The notes: generated by a model from the sequence alone, not told the origin. DNA of 64,000 bases from Brevipalpus yothersi (GCA_003956705.1 QZCP01000175.1:1-64000), one strand, 5' to 3'; shown: positions 32,330-42,219, numbered from the stretch's first letter. Made by a program: numbers and translations.

Positions 32330-34090
32330 ATGCTTGGTTTACTTCTACTAGAGATCGTTATCTTGGGCAGTTCTCGAATATCTTATTGTCATGATGAAAA
32401 TGAGATCGTCAATTTTAATGACGTTTATGCTCAGATTGAACAAATCTTGGAGATATCTCCCAAAAAAACGAGGATATATTATGGTGGGAATGTGTCTTTG
32501 GTTTTCGAAGCAAACTTGACCGAATCATTAAAATACGACACCATTTTTCTTAGACCTTTCAAAGGCTGGGTACTGTATTTTAAAGAAGAATATTATCACA
32601 TTGTGATGCCTGATGGAGGGGAAGTCACTAAAGAGAAAGATCCAAATATTGCCTTCGGACCAATGAGCAACGAGGGTTTTTGGGCTTATAAGTTCATTTC
32701 TGGGAGAGAATTAGGTAACTTTACACTGCAGGCTATTGAAACACAAGAGAGCAGAATAACAGATCTCAAGAATTTGACTATTCTTGATATACCAATGAAG
32801 AGAAATGAATACTGGTCTGTGGACGAAATCTTCGAATGGAACAGCGAATTTTTCTTATGCTCATCTTCAAAAAGATATTCAATCATATTGGTTATACGTC
32901 TCAAAAGATTGCCTGAAAATATTGACATGAAAGGGACATACATTTCAAGTTTCTTCATCGATGGACTTACAGTCATAAGCTTCCTACCATCATATCCTGA
33001 TCCTGTTTTGTATTTTTATCGACAAGGTGGATATGAGCAGGAACTCTGTTCAATGAATTTGAGAGATGCTCTGAGAATATCTGATAAAGGCATTGAAAAA
33101 TGTCGCAATGAGAAAAAGTATCCATCTCATTTCCTAAATTTTGAGTGGTTTATCTACAATTCATCTCGAGTACCATGGGATAGTGAGAGAGGATGTGAGA
33201 AAGTGATTACTCTATTTCATTATGATGAATTTATCTCATGTTTCAACATCACTTGGCAAGAATCAGGATTAGTGACTTACACTGTTGGTTTAGACTTCGA
33301 CGCCAAAATTTTGGTGCATGTCAAGGGAGATCGAGATGTTCGATGTGATCTTAAGAAAAAAAGTGAAGAGGGCTGTACATCTGAGGGAATTGAGTCTTAC
33401 ATGGATAAGATAATTTCAACTTATTGGAACTTTGATAATTTCACTCTGGTTAGGTGGACTGAGAGTGGTCAGAGGAGACAATTCAAGCTTCTCGATTGCG
33501 AATATTTCTCATCATGTTCCCTCTGTACTCTGTATGGAGCTTTTAATTGTCGGTGGAATTCTTCGAGATGTATCGAGAGAAGTGACATCACAGAAAGCCC
33601 TCAAATCCAATGCTATTCTAAAGTTACTGCAATCGCAAGAAATGTTGGAATTTTCATCGAGAAGTTCGAATTGCGAATCAATCTGCCTCATAAACTCAAT
33701 CAAAAAGCTAGAGAAAAAGCATCAGTCCTATTAGGTGATGAAGAGTTCCTTGATGTTCAATATATTGATGAAACATACTTGCTAATAACAGATAAGATGA
33801 ATGATAAGAAATCAGTAATTATTATCAAGCGGGGAGGATTTAAGATGATCAATCCATTCACCCTAAATGTGGAAAAACAATCCATATTCATGATTCTATT
33901 GATATTTATTATTACTTCCATATCCATCAGCATAGTGCTAGCACTGATAGCTGGAATTATCATCTATTTAGTGAAAAAGTTTAGAAAAACTGAGAATCGC
34001 TCCATTCTCTCGACATCAAGCTCTAGTCCCCTACCTATGCGATCTGAGACTCGAACACCATCGGTGAGTTCTGGTCGAAAGATCAAGTAA
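32330..34090 (+). CDS. Plexin-like Sema/PSI/IPT membrane protein, gene D
   Basis: 586 codons, intact, starting MLGLLLLEIVILGSSRIS. It carries two-residue insertions relative to A (SSKRYSIILVIRLKRLPENI) shared with gene E, so D and E are close over the mid-propeller. Its lower propeller (WFIYNSSRVPWDSERGCEKV, HVKGDRDVRCDLKKKSEEG) is the most divergent of the intact copies. PSI: DCEYFSSCSLCTLYGAFNC. Type II cassette: SVLLGDEEFLDVQYIDETYL, TM helix about 515-545, tail of about 40 residues rich in Ser/Pro (SILSTSSSSPLPMRSETR). A Kazal gene in opposite orientation follows. Confidence 0.85.
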   Translation: MLGLLLLEIVILGSSRISYCHDENEIVNFNDVYAQIEQILEISPKKTRIYYGGNVSLVFEANLTESLKYDTIFLRPFKGWVLYFKEEYYHIVMPDGGEVTKEKDPNIAFGPMSNEGFWAYKFISGRELGNFTLQAIETQESRITDLKNLTILDIPMKRNEYWSVDEIFEWNSEFFLCSSSKRYSIILVIRLKRLPENIDMKGTYISSFFIDGLTVISFLPSYPDPVLYFYRQGGYEQELCSMNLRDALRISDKGIEKCRNEKKYPSHFLNFEWFIYNSSRVPWDSERGCEKVITLFHYDEFISCFNITWQESGLVTYTVGLDFDAKILVHVKGDRDVRCDLKKKSEEGCTSEGIESYMDKIISTYWNFDNFTLVRWTESGQRRQFKLLDCEYFSSCSLCTLYGAFNCRWNSSRCIERSDITESPQIQCYSKVTAIARNVGIFIEKFELRINLPHKLNQKAREKASVLLGDEEFLDVQYIDETYLLITDKMNDKKSVIIIKRGGFKMINPFTLNVEKQSIFMILLIFIITSISISIVLALIAGIIIYLVKKFRKTENRSILSTSSSSPLPMRSETRTPSVSSGRKIK

Positions 34091-34477
34091 TCTCATCGAA
34101 GTTTTCAATTCGAAATGCTGTGAAATTCAAGTTCTGAGCAACAACAGCATGGAAGATTCAATTATCTCATAATGTATTAACAGATATCATGGTAAAAAAA
34201 TTTAATTGGAATTAACAGATCTGAACTTCAAATAACGAATATTTAACAGTTTGAATAAATTGAGTCATTTTTAAGAAATTTCAAGGAGAAATTGATTAAA
34301 CGGGGTCTGAATTATGTCATCAATTATTGGTTATTTTTCAGATTTTTCTTTCATTACTCTTAAAATCTGCGATAAATAATTATTCTCATTCATCAATGAA
34401 CGGAAAAAAATTCGAATAATCAATGAAATTTTGGTGGGGCGTGGATGCACATATCTCTTGATACTCAAAAAAAATAG
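34091..34477. repeat. Shortened type II 3' flank duplicon
   Basis: Same flank as after genes C and E but lacking about 900 bp of it; the sequence passes directly to the ATGAATGGA-like region next to the Kazal exon. Confidence 0.55.
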
Positions 34478-34706
34478 TCAAACTCTCGAGAATGAAGTTT
34501 CTTCATCAGAAATATCATTGCTGAGGAGGACATCTTGACATCGGAGCTTTGCAGACACATTCTCACAATTATCTCGCAATAATTGGCATTCGTTCAGATA
34601 TATTTTACCATCAGAGCCACACACAGGATCTTGAACAGAGAGGCATACTCGTGGACACTTGTTACTCTTGAGACATTCGATCATGTTGATAGCTTGAATA
34701 TCATTC
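34478..34706 (-). CDS. Kazal-domain gene copy 2, terminal exon
   Basis: The exon begins after the acceptor TTATCTCACCAG (34707 and above) and reads a complete Kazal core: NKCPRVCLSVQDPVCGSDGK, IYLNECQLLRDNC and a later Cys (LRC), giving six Cys in the Kazal order. It ends at TAG (34478). Copies 3 and 4 carry one extra base after DNC, giving a different C-terminus (PMSRCPPQ), so one version is frameshifted. Predicted role: secreted serine-protease inhibitor-like module. The upstream exons of this copy are damaged. Confidence 0.6.
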
Positions 34707-34795
34707 CTGGTGAGATAAGTGGATAGAAATTATTAAAATCACTTCAAACTGAAACAGAATTGAGTGGCAAGAAAATCAAAGTTTTTTCATCTTAC

Positions 34796-34890
34796 CCACA
34801 ATTTTTTAATTCCATCACACATTTATCCCGATATATGTGCTGATCTGAGCCGCACACCAGCTTATTTGGACCCCGGCAAACTTGTGGACC
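34796..34890 (-). pseudogene. Kazal copy 2, internal exon
   Basis: Reads PQVCRGPNKLVCGSDQHIYR then DKCVMELKNCG, followed by the donor GTAAGA at 34795-34791. The first Kazal Cys is changed to Gly (GGT for TGT; copy 3 keeps TGT). Confidence 0.6.
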
Positions 34891-35436
34891 CGATGGAATA
34901 TACAGTTGTGATCAGAGAGATTGAAACACTTTTCAAGAAATTTTTGAGCCCAGATTTTGTAGGCCAATCAGATCACGATAGAACTTTTTGCCCGCTCATC
35001 ATGAAATTTCACAAACTATTAGTAATTCGGACTCTCAATTTGGTTGCAGTAATGGCCAATGGCTGTCAGAGAAGAAACCGAATAATGCTGAAAAGTTAGT
35101 CACAGATCTTATCGATTCCATCATGAACAAACCTAGAATCTACACTGCAATTCGATTGGTCGACAGAATCTGGGCTCAAAAATTTCTCGAAAAGTGTTTC
35201 AATCTTTCTGATCACAACTGTACCTTGCATCTAGAGAAGAATGATCATCATATATTCAAAAGTGCAAAGATAATCATCTGAATTGAGTAAAGGATTAGCT
35301 TACTTCTTGATTGAAGATTCTCACATCTCCCCATATTAACGGCACGAACTTCTTTCCTAGATATGTAAACAGATGGTATTAGTAATTGATTTCATTTCAT
35401 GTCTCTCGAGTACCAATTGAAATTTATTCAACATAC

Positions 35437-35610
35437 CCACAATTCTCTTTTTGCATGATACATCTATTAGAATATATTTTACCATCATCACCACAAACAG
35501 GATCCAAAATTTTCAAACAAATCAGAGGATGAAGCCTCTCACTTATTCAACAGGCTTTAGCAATAAAAAGGAAAAATGGTATAAGAGTGATAAGTATTCA
35601 CCCCATTCCA
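35437..35610 (-). pseudogene. Kazal copy 2, first exon
   Basis: Hydrophobic leader remnant, then an in-frame TGA (GGA in copy 1), then HPLICLKILDPVCGDDGK, IYSNRCIMQKENCG and a good donor GTATGT (35436-35431). One core Cys is His. The nonsense codon means the copy cannot encode the full protein. Confidence 0.6.
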
Positions 35611-35679
35611 TATTTCCATTCATTGAGCATCTTTACGGTATCGATCGATCAAATGGGAAATCATTCCTCTACAAATCCT

Positions 35680-36096
35680 TTATGATAAATTATGGTGGTA
35701 ATTTTTCTTTCGAATTCGAAGTGATCTTGAACGATTTACTGGGGTAAGGGACTATTTTTCATAAATTCAGTTGGGAAATCTCTCTCAATTAAAAAATGTG
35801 CCACATTTATGCCTGACACGGAAAAAATCACTGAGAGATAAAATCACGAATTCGCTTTGAGATAATGAGCGACAATGTCTTTCGGGTTGATCAGTTTATT
35901 TCTAAAGCATATTCTGGGAATTTCATATTGTACGCTATTGAATTACAAGATAGAATAATATCAGGTTTCAAGTGGTTTCCTCCTCATAAACTTCCAGTAT
36001 TGTAGGAGAATGCAGCCTATCTATGAATTCTTGGTATGTAACAGCGCTTTGTTTTTGTGCGTTATCGCATTTACTACCAGCTCAGCTATCCATAGG
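35680..36096 (+). pseudogene. Sema relic truncated by the Polinton
   Basis: Degenerate N-terminal propeller sequence (TATGGTGGTAATTTTTC..., AGGTTTCAAGTGG..., CTTTGTTTTTGTGCG). Frame lost. Its continuation past the Polinton at 44376 resembles the sequence at about 55620. Confidence 0.5.
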
Positions 36097-36102
36097 GAGC
36101 AA
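36097..36102. repeat. Target site duplication of the Polinton, left
   Basis: GAGCAA abuts the left terminus. The right counterpart AAGCAA is at 44370-44375 (one mismatch). Six bp is the expected Polinton duplication length. Confidence 0.65.
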
Positions 36103-36657
36103 AGTAGTATAAAAATACCCATACTGAAACACCCCATACTGGCACATTTCATTCCAACTCATGTAACTACGCGCTATCCATAGTGAATCAGCTCTCTCGC
36201 CTTAGCTCATACTAGCACATCCCATACTGGCACATCCCATACTAACACACTTCGTCTTTTCCATAGTACTATTAGCTTAAGACATATTTTTTTATTCGAA
36301 TGATATCGAGAGTTAACAAATACATGAATTAGAATATGATTTTTGAATTTTCCGAATTTTATCATTCTTTTCATTTTGGTGGGGGAATGTGGGGAAATTA
36401 TCTGAGGTTTTTCGAAAAGTGAAATAGTCACCAAATGGGTTCGAATTATAACTGTTCTAGCCCTACCCAATATGGTTTTCTATTTTTCATTGATTTTTTC
36501 AAATTTTGAATTTTTTTTTGGAAATATCGTTACAATATCGTTACATTGGAAAACTGATGAGATATTGCAGATATCTTATTTTTTTAGGTTTTTTATGTAT
36601 TCAATGAGTATATAATCATTATCCAGAAAACAGTTGATGAATATATCGATGAATTTT
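36103..36657 (+). repeat. Polinton left terminal inverted repeat (555 bp)
   Basis: Matches the reverse complement of 43785-44369 almost throughout. Its inner 82 bp are the 3' end of the protease gene. The 87-codon ORF inside it (36207-36470, minus) is repeated in the other TIR and has no motif, so it is not called a gene. Confidence 0.9.
36205..36249. repeat. 15-bp minisatellite in left TIR, 3 units
   Basis: Three copies of TCCCATACTGGCACA-type units, against five in the right TIR. Confidence 0.85.
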
Positions 36658-37013
36658 TGATAATTAGGCAATGATTTTATGAAAAGTATACAATAGATTC
36701 CACATAAAGTAGAAAGATCTCCTTGAATTTTTTTAGTGTTATAAACCCAATTTTCTCCCGAATTTCTCTCTATCAAACCCAGGATCTCATCAGGTGGTGG
36801 ATTTCCAAATGAGTCAAAATAGAAGGCTGGCCCTCGTTTCGGAACGAATAAGGCCACCCAATGACTTCCCCTCTTCCATCGTTCATCTAAATTCATGATG
36901 AAACTACTAGGCTTTGGCAAGAGATGGATTGATACATCGCTCTTCGGGAAAACTCCTCGGAAGCCTTTCTGGCCTCTCAGAGCTTGTTCTAAGTCGATTG
37001 TAGTCAACATCAT
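36576..37013 (-). CDS. Polinton adenain-type cysteine protease
   Basis: 145 codons. The catalytic pattern of adenovirus-like maturation proteases is visible: His51 (RGSHWVALF), Asp67 (FYFDSFG), Gln97 and Cys104 (QGDLSTLCGIYC), with the 7-residue Gln-Cys spacing of adenain. Length is at the short end for the family. Its ATG overlaps the stop of the major capsid gene (ATGA-type, 4 bases). It would process capsid proteins in a virion-forming element. All catalytic residues are present. The last 27 codons lie in the terminal inverted repeat and are duplicated at the other end of the element. Confidence 0.88.
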   Translation of the reverse strand: MMLTTIDLEQALRGQKGFRGVFPKSDVSIHLLPKPSSFIMNLDERWKRGSHWVALFVPKRGPAFYFDSFGNPPPDEILGLIERNSGENWVYNTKKIQGDLSTLCGIYCILFIKSLPNYQKFIDIFINCFLDNDYILIEYIKNLKK

Positions 37014-38260
37014 GCATCAATTGTAACGTTACGATATTGATCAATCTGATTCATTGAATCAAATTGAGCGAACACTATCATATTTATATTCTTAGCTGAG
37101 GCTTCTCCAATTTTGACTTCAAGTCTGATGGTTCCCCTTTCGATCAGTGAGAGTGTTCCAGTCTCACTACCCAATGAAGAATCAGGTGAATAGTCAAAGC
37201 AAAATAAGGTATGGCCATTTGTATACTTTAGATAGCTCGCTTGAATTTGCGGATGTTTTTGATGCTGATTAGAGAATCGGAATAGAGATACAAACTCTCT
37301 CATATATTTAGCAGATTTGAAGTCTGGTGTGTAGGGTATGCTTGGAACTTGCATTCCATTCGCAAAAGTCACCAGATAATTGATTTTGAAATCGGAAAAA
37401 TAGAATGGATTCTCAGCTCCATCCCCAGAAAAACTTTCAGACGTCGAGAAGCCTACAAATATTCTACGTGGAAGTACACCACTGAATAGGTTATCGAATC
37501 TAGCAACTGATTGTCCTTGATTTAGAATATAATGCCTAACCTCATTACGCGTTGAGAAACAAATGCAGGGACTTCTCTTTAGTCCTTCTTCAATTGCGAC
37601 TTGGACATCTGGGAACAGCTTCACCCTTCTCACATGAATCGAAATATCTTTAATCTTAAATTGATGCTCCTTGCTACCTCCAACAATGCCGAAATGAGTG
37701 GGATTACGTTTCAATCGTACAGCAATTGAAATTCCTCTGATCAACAGGGTGTTTTGTTGAGCAATGGAGACATAAAGAGGGAAAAAAAGATCAAATTTCC
37801 TTTTTCCAAGCTCCTCCAATGTGGTTGCAGCTCCAGCCATAAGACTTCCATGGTTGGCTTCAGGAGGATGTTTGAAGAGAAAGTCCTCCAAAAAACATTG
37901 ATAATGGTGTAGATCATTTGATGGAGCAACATTGACTCCATTTAGATAGAATTGTATCTGTTCGAATAATGCATTACCAAAACCTCGGCATGGCTGGGCA
38001 TTATCAGTTGATTCGAGAGCAGCTTCGCCTTTGAAAATCTGACCAACCACATGAACCATCATCTCTGATAGATCTGTATAGTCATCAGACGCGGGGATAT
38101 TGAAATCATACGTTGTGGACCTATCGAGCGTTGCAGATGGACGAAACTCCACTTCATAGTAACAATCAATTGCTGTTTGTGTTGGTGGTACACTGAAAAG
38201 CTCCAATTCACTTTTAGTAGCTGGTTTTGATTGATGGTGTAGGTACTCCATTTTAATCAA
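37010..38260 (-). CDS. Polinton major capsid protein (double jelly-roll)
   Basis: 416 codons, intact. It resembles the animal-genome family often labelled F54H12.2-like, now understood as Polinton double jelly-roll capsid protein: a start with ELELFSVPPTQTAIDCYYEV, then DYTDLSEMMVHV, and a second half with RRIFVGFSTSESFSGDGAEN, PFYFSDFKINYL and VPSIPYTPDFKS. Composition is beta-rich with no TM. Overlaps the protease (4 bases) and the upstream GYGIG-type gene (8 bases). Its integrity is unusual beside the broken ATPase and penton. Confidence 0.85.
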   Translation of the reverse strand: MIKMEYLHHQSKPATKSELELFSVPPTQTAIDCYYEVEFRPSATLDRSTTYDFNIPASDDYTDLSEMMVHVVGQIFKGEAALESTDNAQPCRGFGNALFEQIQFYLNGVNVAPSNDLHHYQCFLEDFLFKHPPEANHGSLMAGAATTLEELGKRKFDLFFPLYVSIAQQNTLLIRGISIAVRLKRNPTHFGIVGGSKEHQFKIKDISIHVRRVKLFPDVQVAIEEGLKRSPCICFSTRNEVRHYILNQGQSVARFDNLFSGVLPRRIFVGFSTSESFSGDGAENPFYFSDFKINYLVTFANGMQVPSIPYTPDFKSAKYMREFVSLFRFSNQHQKHPQIQASYLKYTNGHTLFCFDYSPDSSLGSETGTLSLIERGTIRLEVKIGEASAKNINMIVFAQFDSMNQIDQYRNVTIDA

Positions 38261-38698
38261 AAATGTCTCGTTTCCTTATCGATTTCTTACTATCCTTAAT
38301 ACTCTTATATACCCTACGCTTTCCACTACCTGACTGATCAATTGGAGATGTGAGCTTACTTAGCCCATCTTTTGCTGCACTTTTACCCCCTTCTCTCACT
38401 CTCCGTTTGATTGATTCTTTGATGTTGCGATCAGCGAGAATATCTGAACCGATTGACATACCAGTTGATAGCAAATGTTTACCAAGGAATTGAAGCAATG
38501 GGATTCCAAATCTCCTCACCAATGATCCAATGCCATAGCCTCTCTGATAGGGAAATCCTTTAAAAAATTCTAATGTCCGATAGACCACTACCTGCTTGAC
38601 TCTGGTAGTAGCTATGGAAGTCACAATCATTGGGGCAATATGTACGCCTTATTACGATTTCCAATTTTCAGTAAATCAATTAGTCTATGATTTTCCAT
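38253..38698 (-). CDS. Polinton GYGIG-type minor structural protein, 5' frameshift
   Basis: The main frame (38630-38253, 125 codons) has a Gly/hydrophobic segment (YQRGYGIGSLVRRFGIPLLQ) and a basic C-terminus (SIKDSKKSIRKR), as in the small virion-type proteins next to Polinton capsid genes, sometimes compared with adenovirus pVI/pX-like proteins. A better start is at 38698 (MENHRLIDLLKIGNRNKAYI), which runs into a stop overlapping the 38630 ATG in another frame. A 1-base indel near 38635 would join them. A TATATAAG motif lies 19 bases upstream of 38698. Confidence 0.65.
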
Positions 38699-38716
38699 TT
38701 TGAATTGAGACATATT

Positions 38717-38724
38717 CTTATATA
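38717..38724 (-). promoter_or_regulatory. TATATAAG motif upstream of the GYGIG-type gene
   Basis: TATATAAG on the minus strand, with its 3' edge 19 bases before the ATG at 38698. The same octamer precedes 42178, and TATATAAA precedes 43181. Confidence 0.5.
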
Positions 38725-38727
38725 GAC

Positions 38728-39892
38728 TCAGAAGACTCGTCTCAAATGTACTGTTGCATGAACTATTCCATTTGCAAATCTTGGGTGGACACCAACTTCA
38801 TCTGCAATGTAAACAGTTATTTTGTCAATCTGTTTCAAACTGACTGGGTGATAGACTATGGGGTTGAAAATTCTATGAACTATCTCATCATGTATTGGTA
38901 TTCCTCTCAGAAAATTAGCCATACTATCGCCAACATGATGCTCCTCAACGATATCTGTATAGAAGAACATCAGACTAGATAATCCTGTGCTTGGCTGAAA
39001 TCCAGCTCTCTTCACATGCCAATACTTTCCAGTGATAGTTTGACCCTCAAACCCCATCAAATCTAAACTTTCTCTGTCGAATTCTAGGGAGACATCAATG
39101 TCGACTTTTTCTCGAATGTATTCTGGGGTATAGACCAGTTTGTTCTTATCCATGGAGAATTTCGGCTTTGGGGTATATTCCTGAGTCTAATTGTGAGGTT
39201 TTCCATTCTTTATCAATCTCTGCATTCAAATTCTCAGCAATTTTTGCAAGAATATCATCTTTTGCAAGCGTAATAGAAATATCTTTCTTTTCTATTTTGT
39301 CTCTCACCCAAATAGCAGTCTTTATAGTTGTTGCACCAACCACATGGAAAGGATTTATGTTATTCTTGAAAGAAGTTTTTTTCTTAAACTTCTCGTCTTT
39401 GTTTCGCTCATAATTCTGGAGGAAATTCCCTTCTTCTTCATCGGAACCGAGATATCCATAATTTTCAGGCAGAAATTTGAAATGTGACTGAAGAGAAAAA
39501 TCACCATCTTTTTGAGCTACACCAAAACTCAATGAGAAAGCTCCATTTCCATCTTTTTTGAGGTTTGGTTTGTTGCGCACTGGATTACCTTTCATTTTAT
39601 CTATAACACTTTGAGTTCTACCCATTAGGTCTTCGAAAGGATCAGGTTTTGTGAGATCAATCTCAAACTCTGTTCTCAGACTATCACTGATATTTCCACT
39701 TATCCAGACCTCTCCTTTATGCTTCAAACTTTCATCGATTTTTGGGTGTGTTAGCTCAACCAATCCAATCTCCCAGTCACCTTTAAGCATCAGAGGCTTA
39801 GCCAGTTTAACTGTGAACTCCGACGCTCTGTTGTTTGGGTAATCCCTTGCTGATGCGTTAGAAATGAGATCGATATATCTGTTATCATCCAT
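38728..39892 (-). CDS. Polinton penton/minor capsid protein, split in two frames
   Basis: The upstream part (39892-39146, 248 codons) opens with ISNASARDYPNNRASEFTVK and GDWEIGLVELTHP, the standard start of Polinton penton (single jelly-roll) proteins. The downstream part (39153-38728, 141 codons) carries the family's end (SLMFFYTDIVEEHHVGDSMA, then RIFNPIVYHPVS). The ATG of the second overlaps the TAA of the first. Reading the second frame backwards stays open as far as the CCCCAAA run at about 39168-39174, so a +1 shift there is the simplest explanation. Damage is more likely than programmed frameshifting. Confidence 0.75.
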
Positions 39893-39922
39893 TTATCCAA
39901 GAATTGAATTTATCACTATATC

Positions 39923-40933
39923 TTAGCCACTTGACAAATAATTGTTTTTTTTCGGATTTATCCTTGTTTGCAACACTTTCTCTATCTTATATACATTAAG
40001 TTCAGCTACTCTCATCACCTCAGCGGGATAATGAACAGATGTTATTGGTTCACCAAGTAAATCTTCTATCCGGTATATGTATGTTCTTGGGGTTCGTTTG
40101 ACTTTTGCGATGCGGAATATTTCTCTAGTCCGATTGGAGGTAGCTCCTTTCTCCCAATGTCCTTCCTTCCTTTGGATGCGTATTAAATCACCAACTTTTA
40201 GAGGCTTGCTCAGATTTCGATATTTTCCTCGTATGATTTTGGGCACATTGTTCTGCGAAACCTCTACAGAAGACATTCTAATGGAACAGTGGAATGATTT
40301 ATTGTAGCCTTGCACAATATTATCAATTTCATCAATATATCTGTTTGACTCATTGGCGAAGACATATCTATATATTCTCGTTCTTAGAGTCCTATTCACT
40401 CTTTCAACGATTGCACATTTTATTTGATCATCTGTACTTGTGAAATGATGGATATTGTATTTTTCCAAGGTTTTTCTGAAATGAGAATTGAGAAATTCTT
40501 TTCCTTGATCAGTTTGCAGTTTTTCTGGTACACGACCTTTGGAAAGTATACTCTCAAATGCTGAGCTCACAGTTTTACCATCTTTGTTCCTCAGGCATCT
40601 TACCCATACGAACCTACTGAAAAGATCAATAGCCACTAGGAGATATCTGACTCCATCATTATTCCCAGCAAACCATGTCATTTCCATCAAATCTGTTTGC
40701 CACTGTTCATCAATTCTATCAACCAGAATTTTCAAACGAGGGAATCGTCTCTTCGCTTGTCTGAACATTGTGTATGTCTCCTGCGTCTCCAACCATTTTT
40801 TAACATCCTGTATTTTCAAACCAGCTTGATATTTCTTGCCCTCTTTCCATAGTTTCTCAACTCCACCAAAACTCCCGGCATTTCCAGGAGAATAGTATAG
40901 ACGATTCAGTAGCGAATTCCTAGACTCTGCCAT
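39923..40933 (-). CDS. Polinton retroviral-type integrase
   Basis: 336 codons, intact. N-terminal LLNRLYYSPGNAGSFGGVEK, then the catalytic core with D81 (WQTDLMEM), D142 (LQTDQGKEF) and E177 (CAIVERVNRTL), giving a D-x34-E spacing close to retroviral DD35E. A basic SH3-like C-terminal region (LKVGDLIRIQRKEGHWEKGA) follows. No chromodomain is seen. It would insert the element and create the 6-bp duplication. Its first codons overlap the end of the neighbouring 106-codon ORF by 28 bases. Confidence 0.9.
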   Translation of the reverse strand: MAESRNSLLNRLYYSPGNAGSFGGVEKLWKEGKKYQAGLKIQDVKKWLETQETYTMFRQAKRRFPRLKILVDRIDEQWQTDLMEMTWFAGNNDGVRYLLVAIDLFSRFVWVRCLRNKDGKTVSSAFESILSKGRVPEKLQTDQGKEFLNSHFRKTLEKYNIHHFTSTDDQIKCAIVERVNRTLRTRIYRYVFANESNRYIDEIDNIVQGYNKSFHCSIRMSSVEVSQNNVPKIIRGKYRNLSKPLKVGDLIRIQRKEGHWEKGATSNRTREIFRIAKVKRTPRTYIYRIEDLLGEPITSVHYPAEVMRVAELNVYKIEKVLQTRINPKKNNYLSSG

Positions 40934-41226
40934 TTTCCTGCTCCTTTTTGATCTTCAGGTTTTTCTCTCCTTGAGAACTTTTCTTTAACTTTTCTCCGCT
41001 TATTGAAGTGGTGCTCCAGTAAAGCTTTTCTGATATTGTCAGTTTTCTGGATGAAATTTTGATTTCTTATATAGAGTGGTAAATCGTCAGAACTTTGAGC
41101 ATAGTTCAGGGCTATAGCATCGGTTCCAACTGGACCTCTAGCATTTGGGGGTACACTTTTCTTCATCCAGCTGTCTACACGATCGATATTACTCCCAGGG
41201 ATTGGTACTCCATCTGAATCAAGCAC
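40906..41226 (-). CDS. Polinton small basic ORF of unknown function
   Basis: 106 codons beginning MLDSDGVPIPGSNIDRVDSW and ending in a very basic Lys/Arg stretch (NKRRKVKEKFSRREK). It sits directly upstream of integrase, with a 28-base overlap. No catalytic motif. The basic tail suggests DNA binding or nuclear targeting, by inference only. Confidence 0.55.
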   Translation of the reverse strand: MLDSDGVPIPGSNIDRVDSWMKKSVPPNARGPVGTDAIALNYAQSSDDLPLYIRNQNFIQKTDNIRKALLEHHFNKRRKVKEKFSRREKPEDQKGAGKWQSLGIRY

Positions 41227-41256
41227 TTGTCGCTGAGTGTTATAGGAAGGAGATAG

Positions 41257-41517
41257 CTAGCTCATCAGACTATCTCTAAAATGAGGATACTCGGAATTCT
41301 CGTGATTTGGAGAAGGCTTAGGTGTACTAAATTTTTGTGCTGATGACATATTAGGTTTTTCTGGTAAAATACTCTGAAAAGGAGATGATTCTGGGGTTAT
41401 CTGAGTAGCTTGGTCAACAATATTGGCTATGAGTGCCGTCTTAACTGGCTCAGGAAAATTGAATGATGAAAGTTTTTCAATTTGTGGTAGAATATTACTG
41501 ATCATGGCAACAATCAT
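41257..41517 (-). CDS. Polinton hypothetical ORF, 86 codons
   Basis: MIVAMISNILPQIEKLSSFN then a Pro/Ser-rich, likely disordered C-terminus. Not recognised. It is kept because of its position within the close-packed minus-strand gene series, 30 bases before the next ORF. Confidence 0.4.
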   Translation of the reverse strand: MIVAMISNILPQIEKLSSFNFPEPVKTALIANIVDQATQITPESSPFQSILPEKPNMSSAQKFSTPKPSPNHENSEYPHFRDSLMS

Positions 41518-41645
41518 AGGATTGAGATCTAGATCATGAACTTAGATTATGCTCGGGGTCTTATTGTGCTTGCTCACACTAGTATTTATCCGACCAAGTC
41601 TGTGCCTGTTAGTGCTTTGCTTGATTGCAACTTTACGGAATGATT

Positions 41646-41990
41646 TCATTTTATATATTTATTCAGAACTAAATCTGCCAATACTGTAATCGCAGGAATG
41701 AGTAGTGAAGGTAAAAAGCCACCTGATTGTACTATTATCCTCTTTCTTTCAGGCAAACTCGTTGATTTTCTTGAAAGTTTTCTTATTTCGTTTTGATATG
41801 GCTTCAATTGATTTTTTCGATATGAGCTCACTCTTATATTACCATTGAGTACATTAACAGATATTTCACTTATTGCATAAAATATACACTCCTTAGCTTC
41901 TCTCAATAGCTTCAATCTTTCCCGTGAGCTCTTGCATTTTGCTATTTTATCGAGAGTTGGTAAGCACTCTAATACTCTTTTGAGAGTCAT
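41646..41990 (-). CDS. Polinton conserved small protein with hydrophobic C-terminus
   Basis: 114 codons: helical basic N-terminal part, LNGNIRVSSYRKNQLKPYQN in the middle, and a GGFLPSLLIPAITVLADLVL C-terminus. A helical basic protein ending in a GGFLP hydrophobic segment recurs in animal Polintons beside the capsid and ATPase genes; I recall this type but cannot name a function. It may be membrane- or virion-associated. Start and stop overlap the neighbour at 42178 in an ATGA arrangement. Confidence 0.6.
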   Translation of the reverse strand: MTLKRVLECLPTLDKIAKCKSSRERLKLLREAKECIFYAISEISVNVLNGNIRVSSYRKNQLKPYQNEIRKLSRKSTSLPERKRIIVQSGGFLPSLLIPAITVLADLVLNKYIK

Positions 41991-42178
41991 TTCTTCAATG
42001 AAGGTAGAGATGAAAATTTTCGCAACTGGTTACACCTTCTCTCGTGATACCACAAAACTTGATACAAATGGAAAATTTCACCACACTTTTTACAAGGGAA
42101 TCTATCTCTACACTCTGTTGGAGGATGAAATTTTGCTTCTTCTGGAGTTAAAAACGTCAAACATTTTTTGCAAATCAT
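41987..42178 (-). CDS. Polinton small zinc-finger-like protein
   Basis: 63 codons with paired Cys/His: MICKKCLTFL, FHPPTEC, then FPCKKCGEIFHLYQ and WYHERRC, consistent with one C2H2-like and one incomplete finger, and a basic end. Preceded by TATATAAG at 42210-42217. Possibly a nucleic-acid-binding regulator. Confidence 0.55.
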   Translation of the reverse strand: MICKKCLTFLTPEEAKFHPPTECRDRFPCKKCGEIFHLYQVLWYHERRCNQLRKFSSLPSLKK

Positions 42179-42209
42179 CTTGCTTCTTTCCGATTCAGTA
42201 CAAATGGCT

Positions 42210-42217
42210 CTTATATA
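42210..42217 (-). promoter_or_regulatory. TATATAAG motif upstream of the zinc-finger ORF
   Basis: Minus-strand TCTATATAAGAGCC, about 32 bases before the ATG at 42178. Confidence 0.5.
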
Positions 42218-42219
42218 GA

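Noticed and set aside
36207..36470. 87-codon ORF in the left TIR and its 97-codon twin at 43972-44265
   Set aside because: Present twice only because it lies in the inverted repeat; the end is the 15-bp minisatellite read in frame, with no motif.
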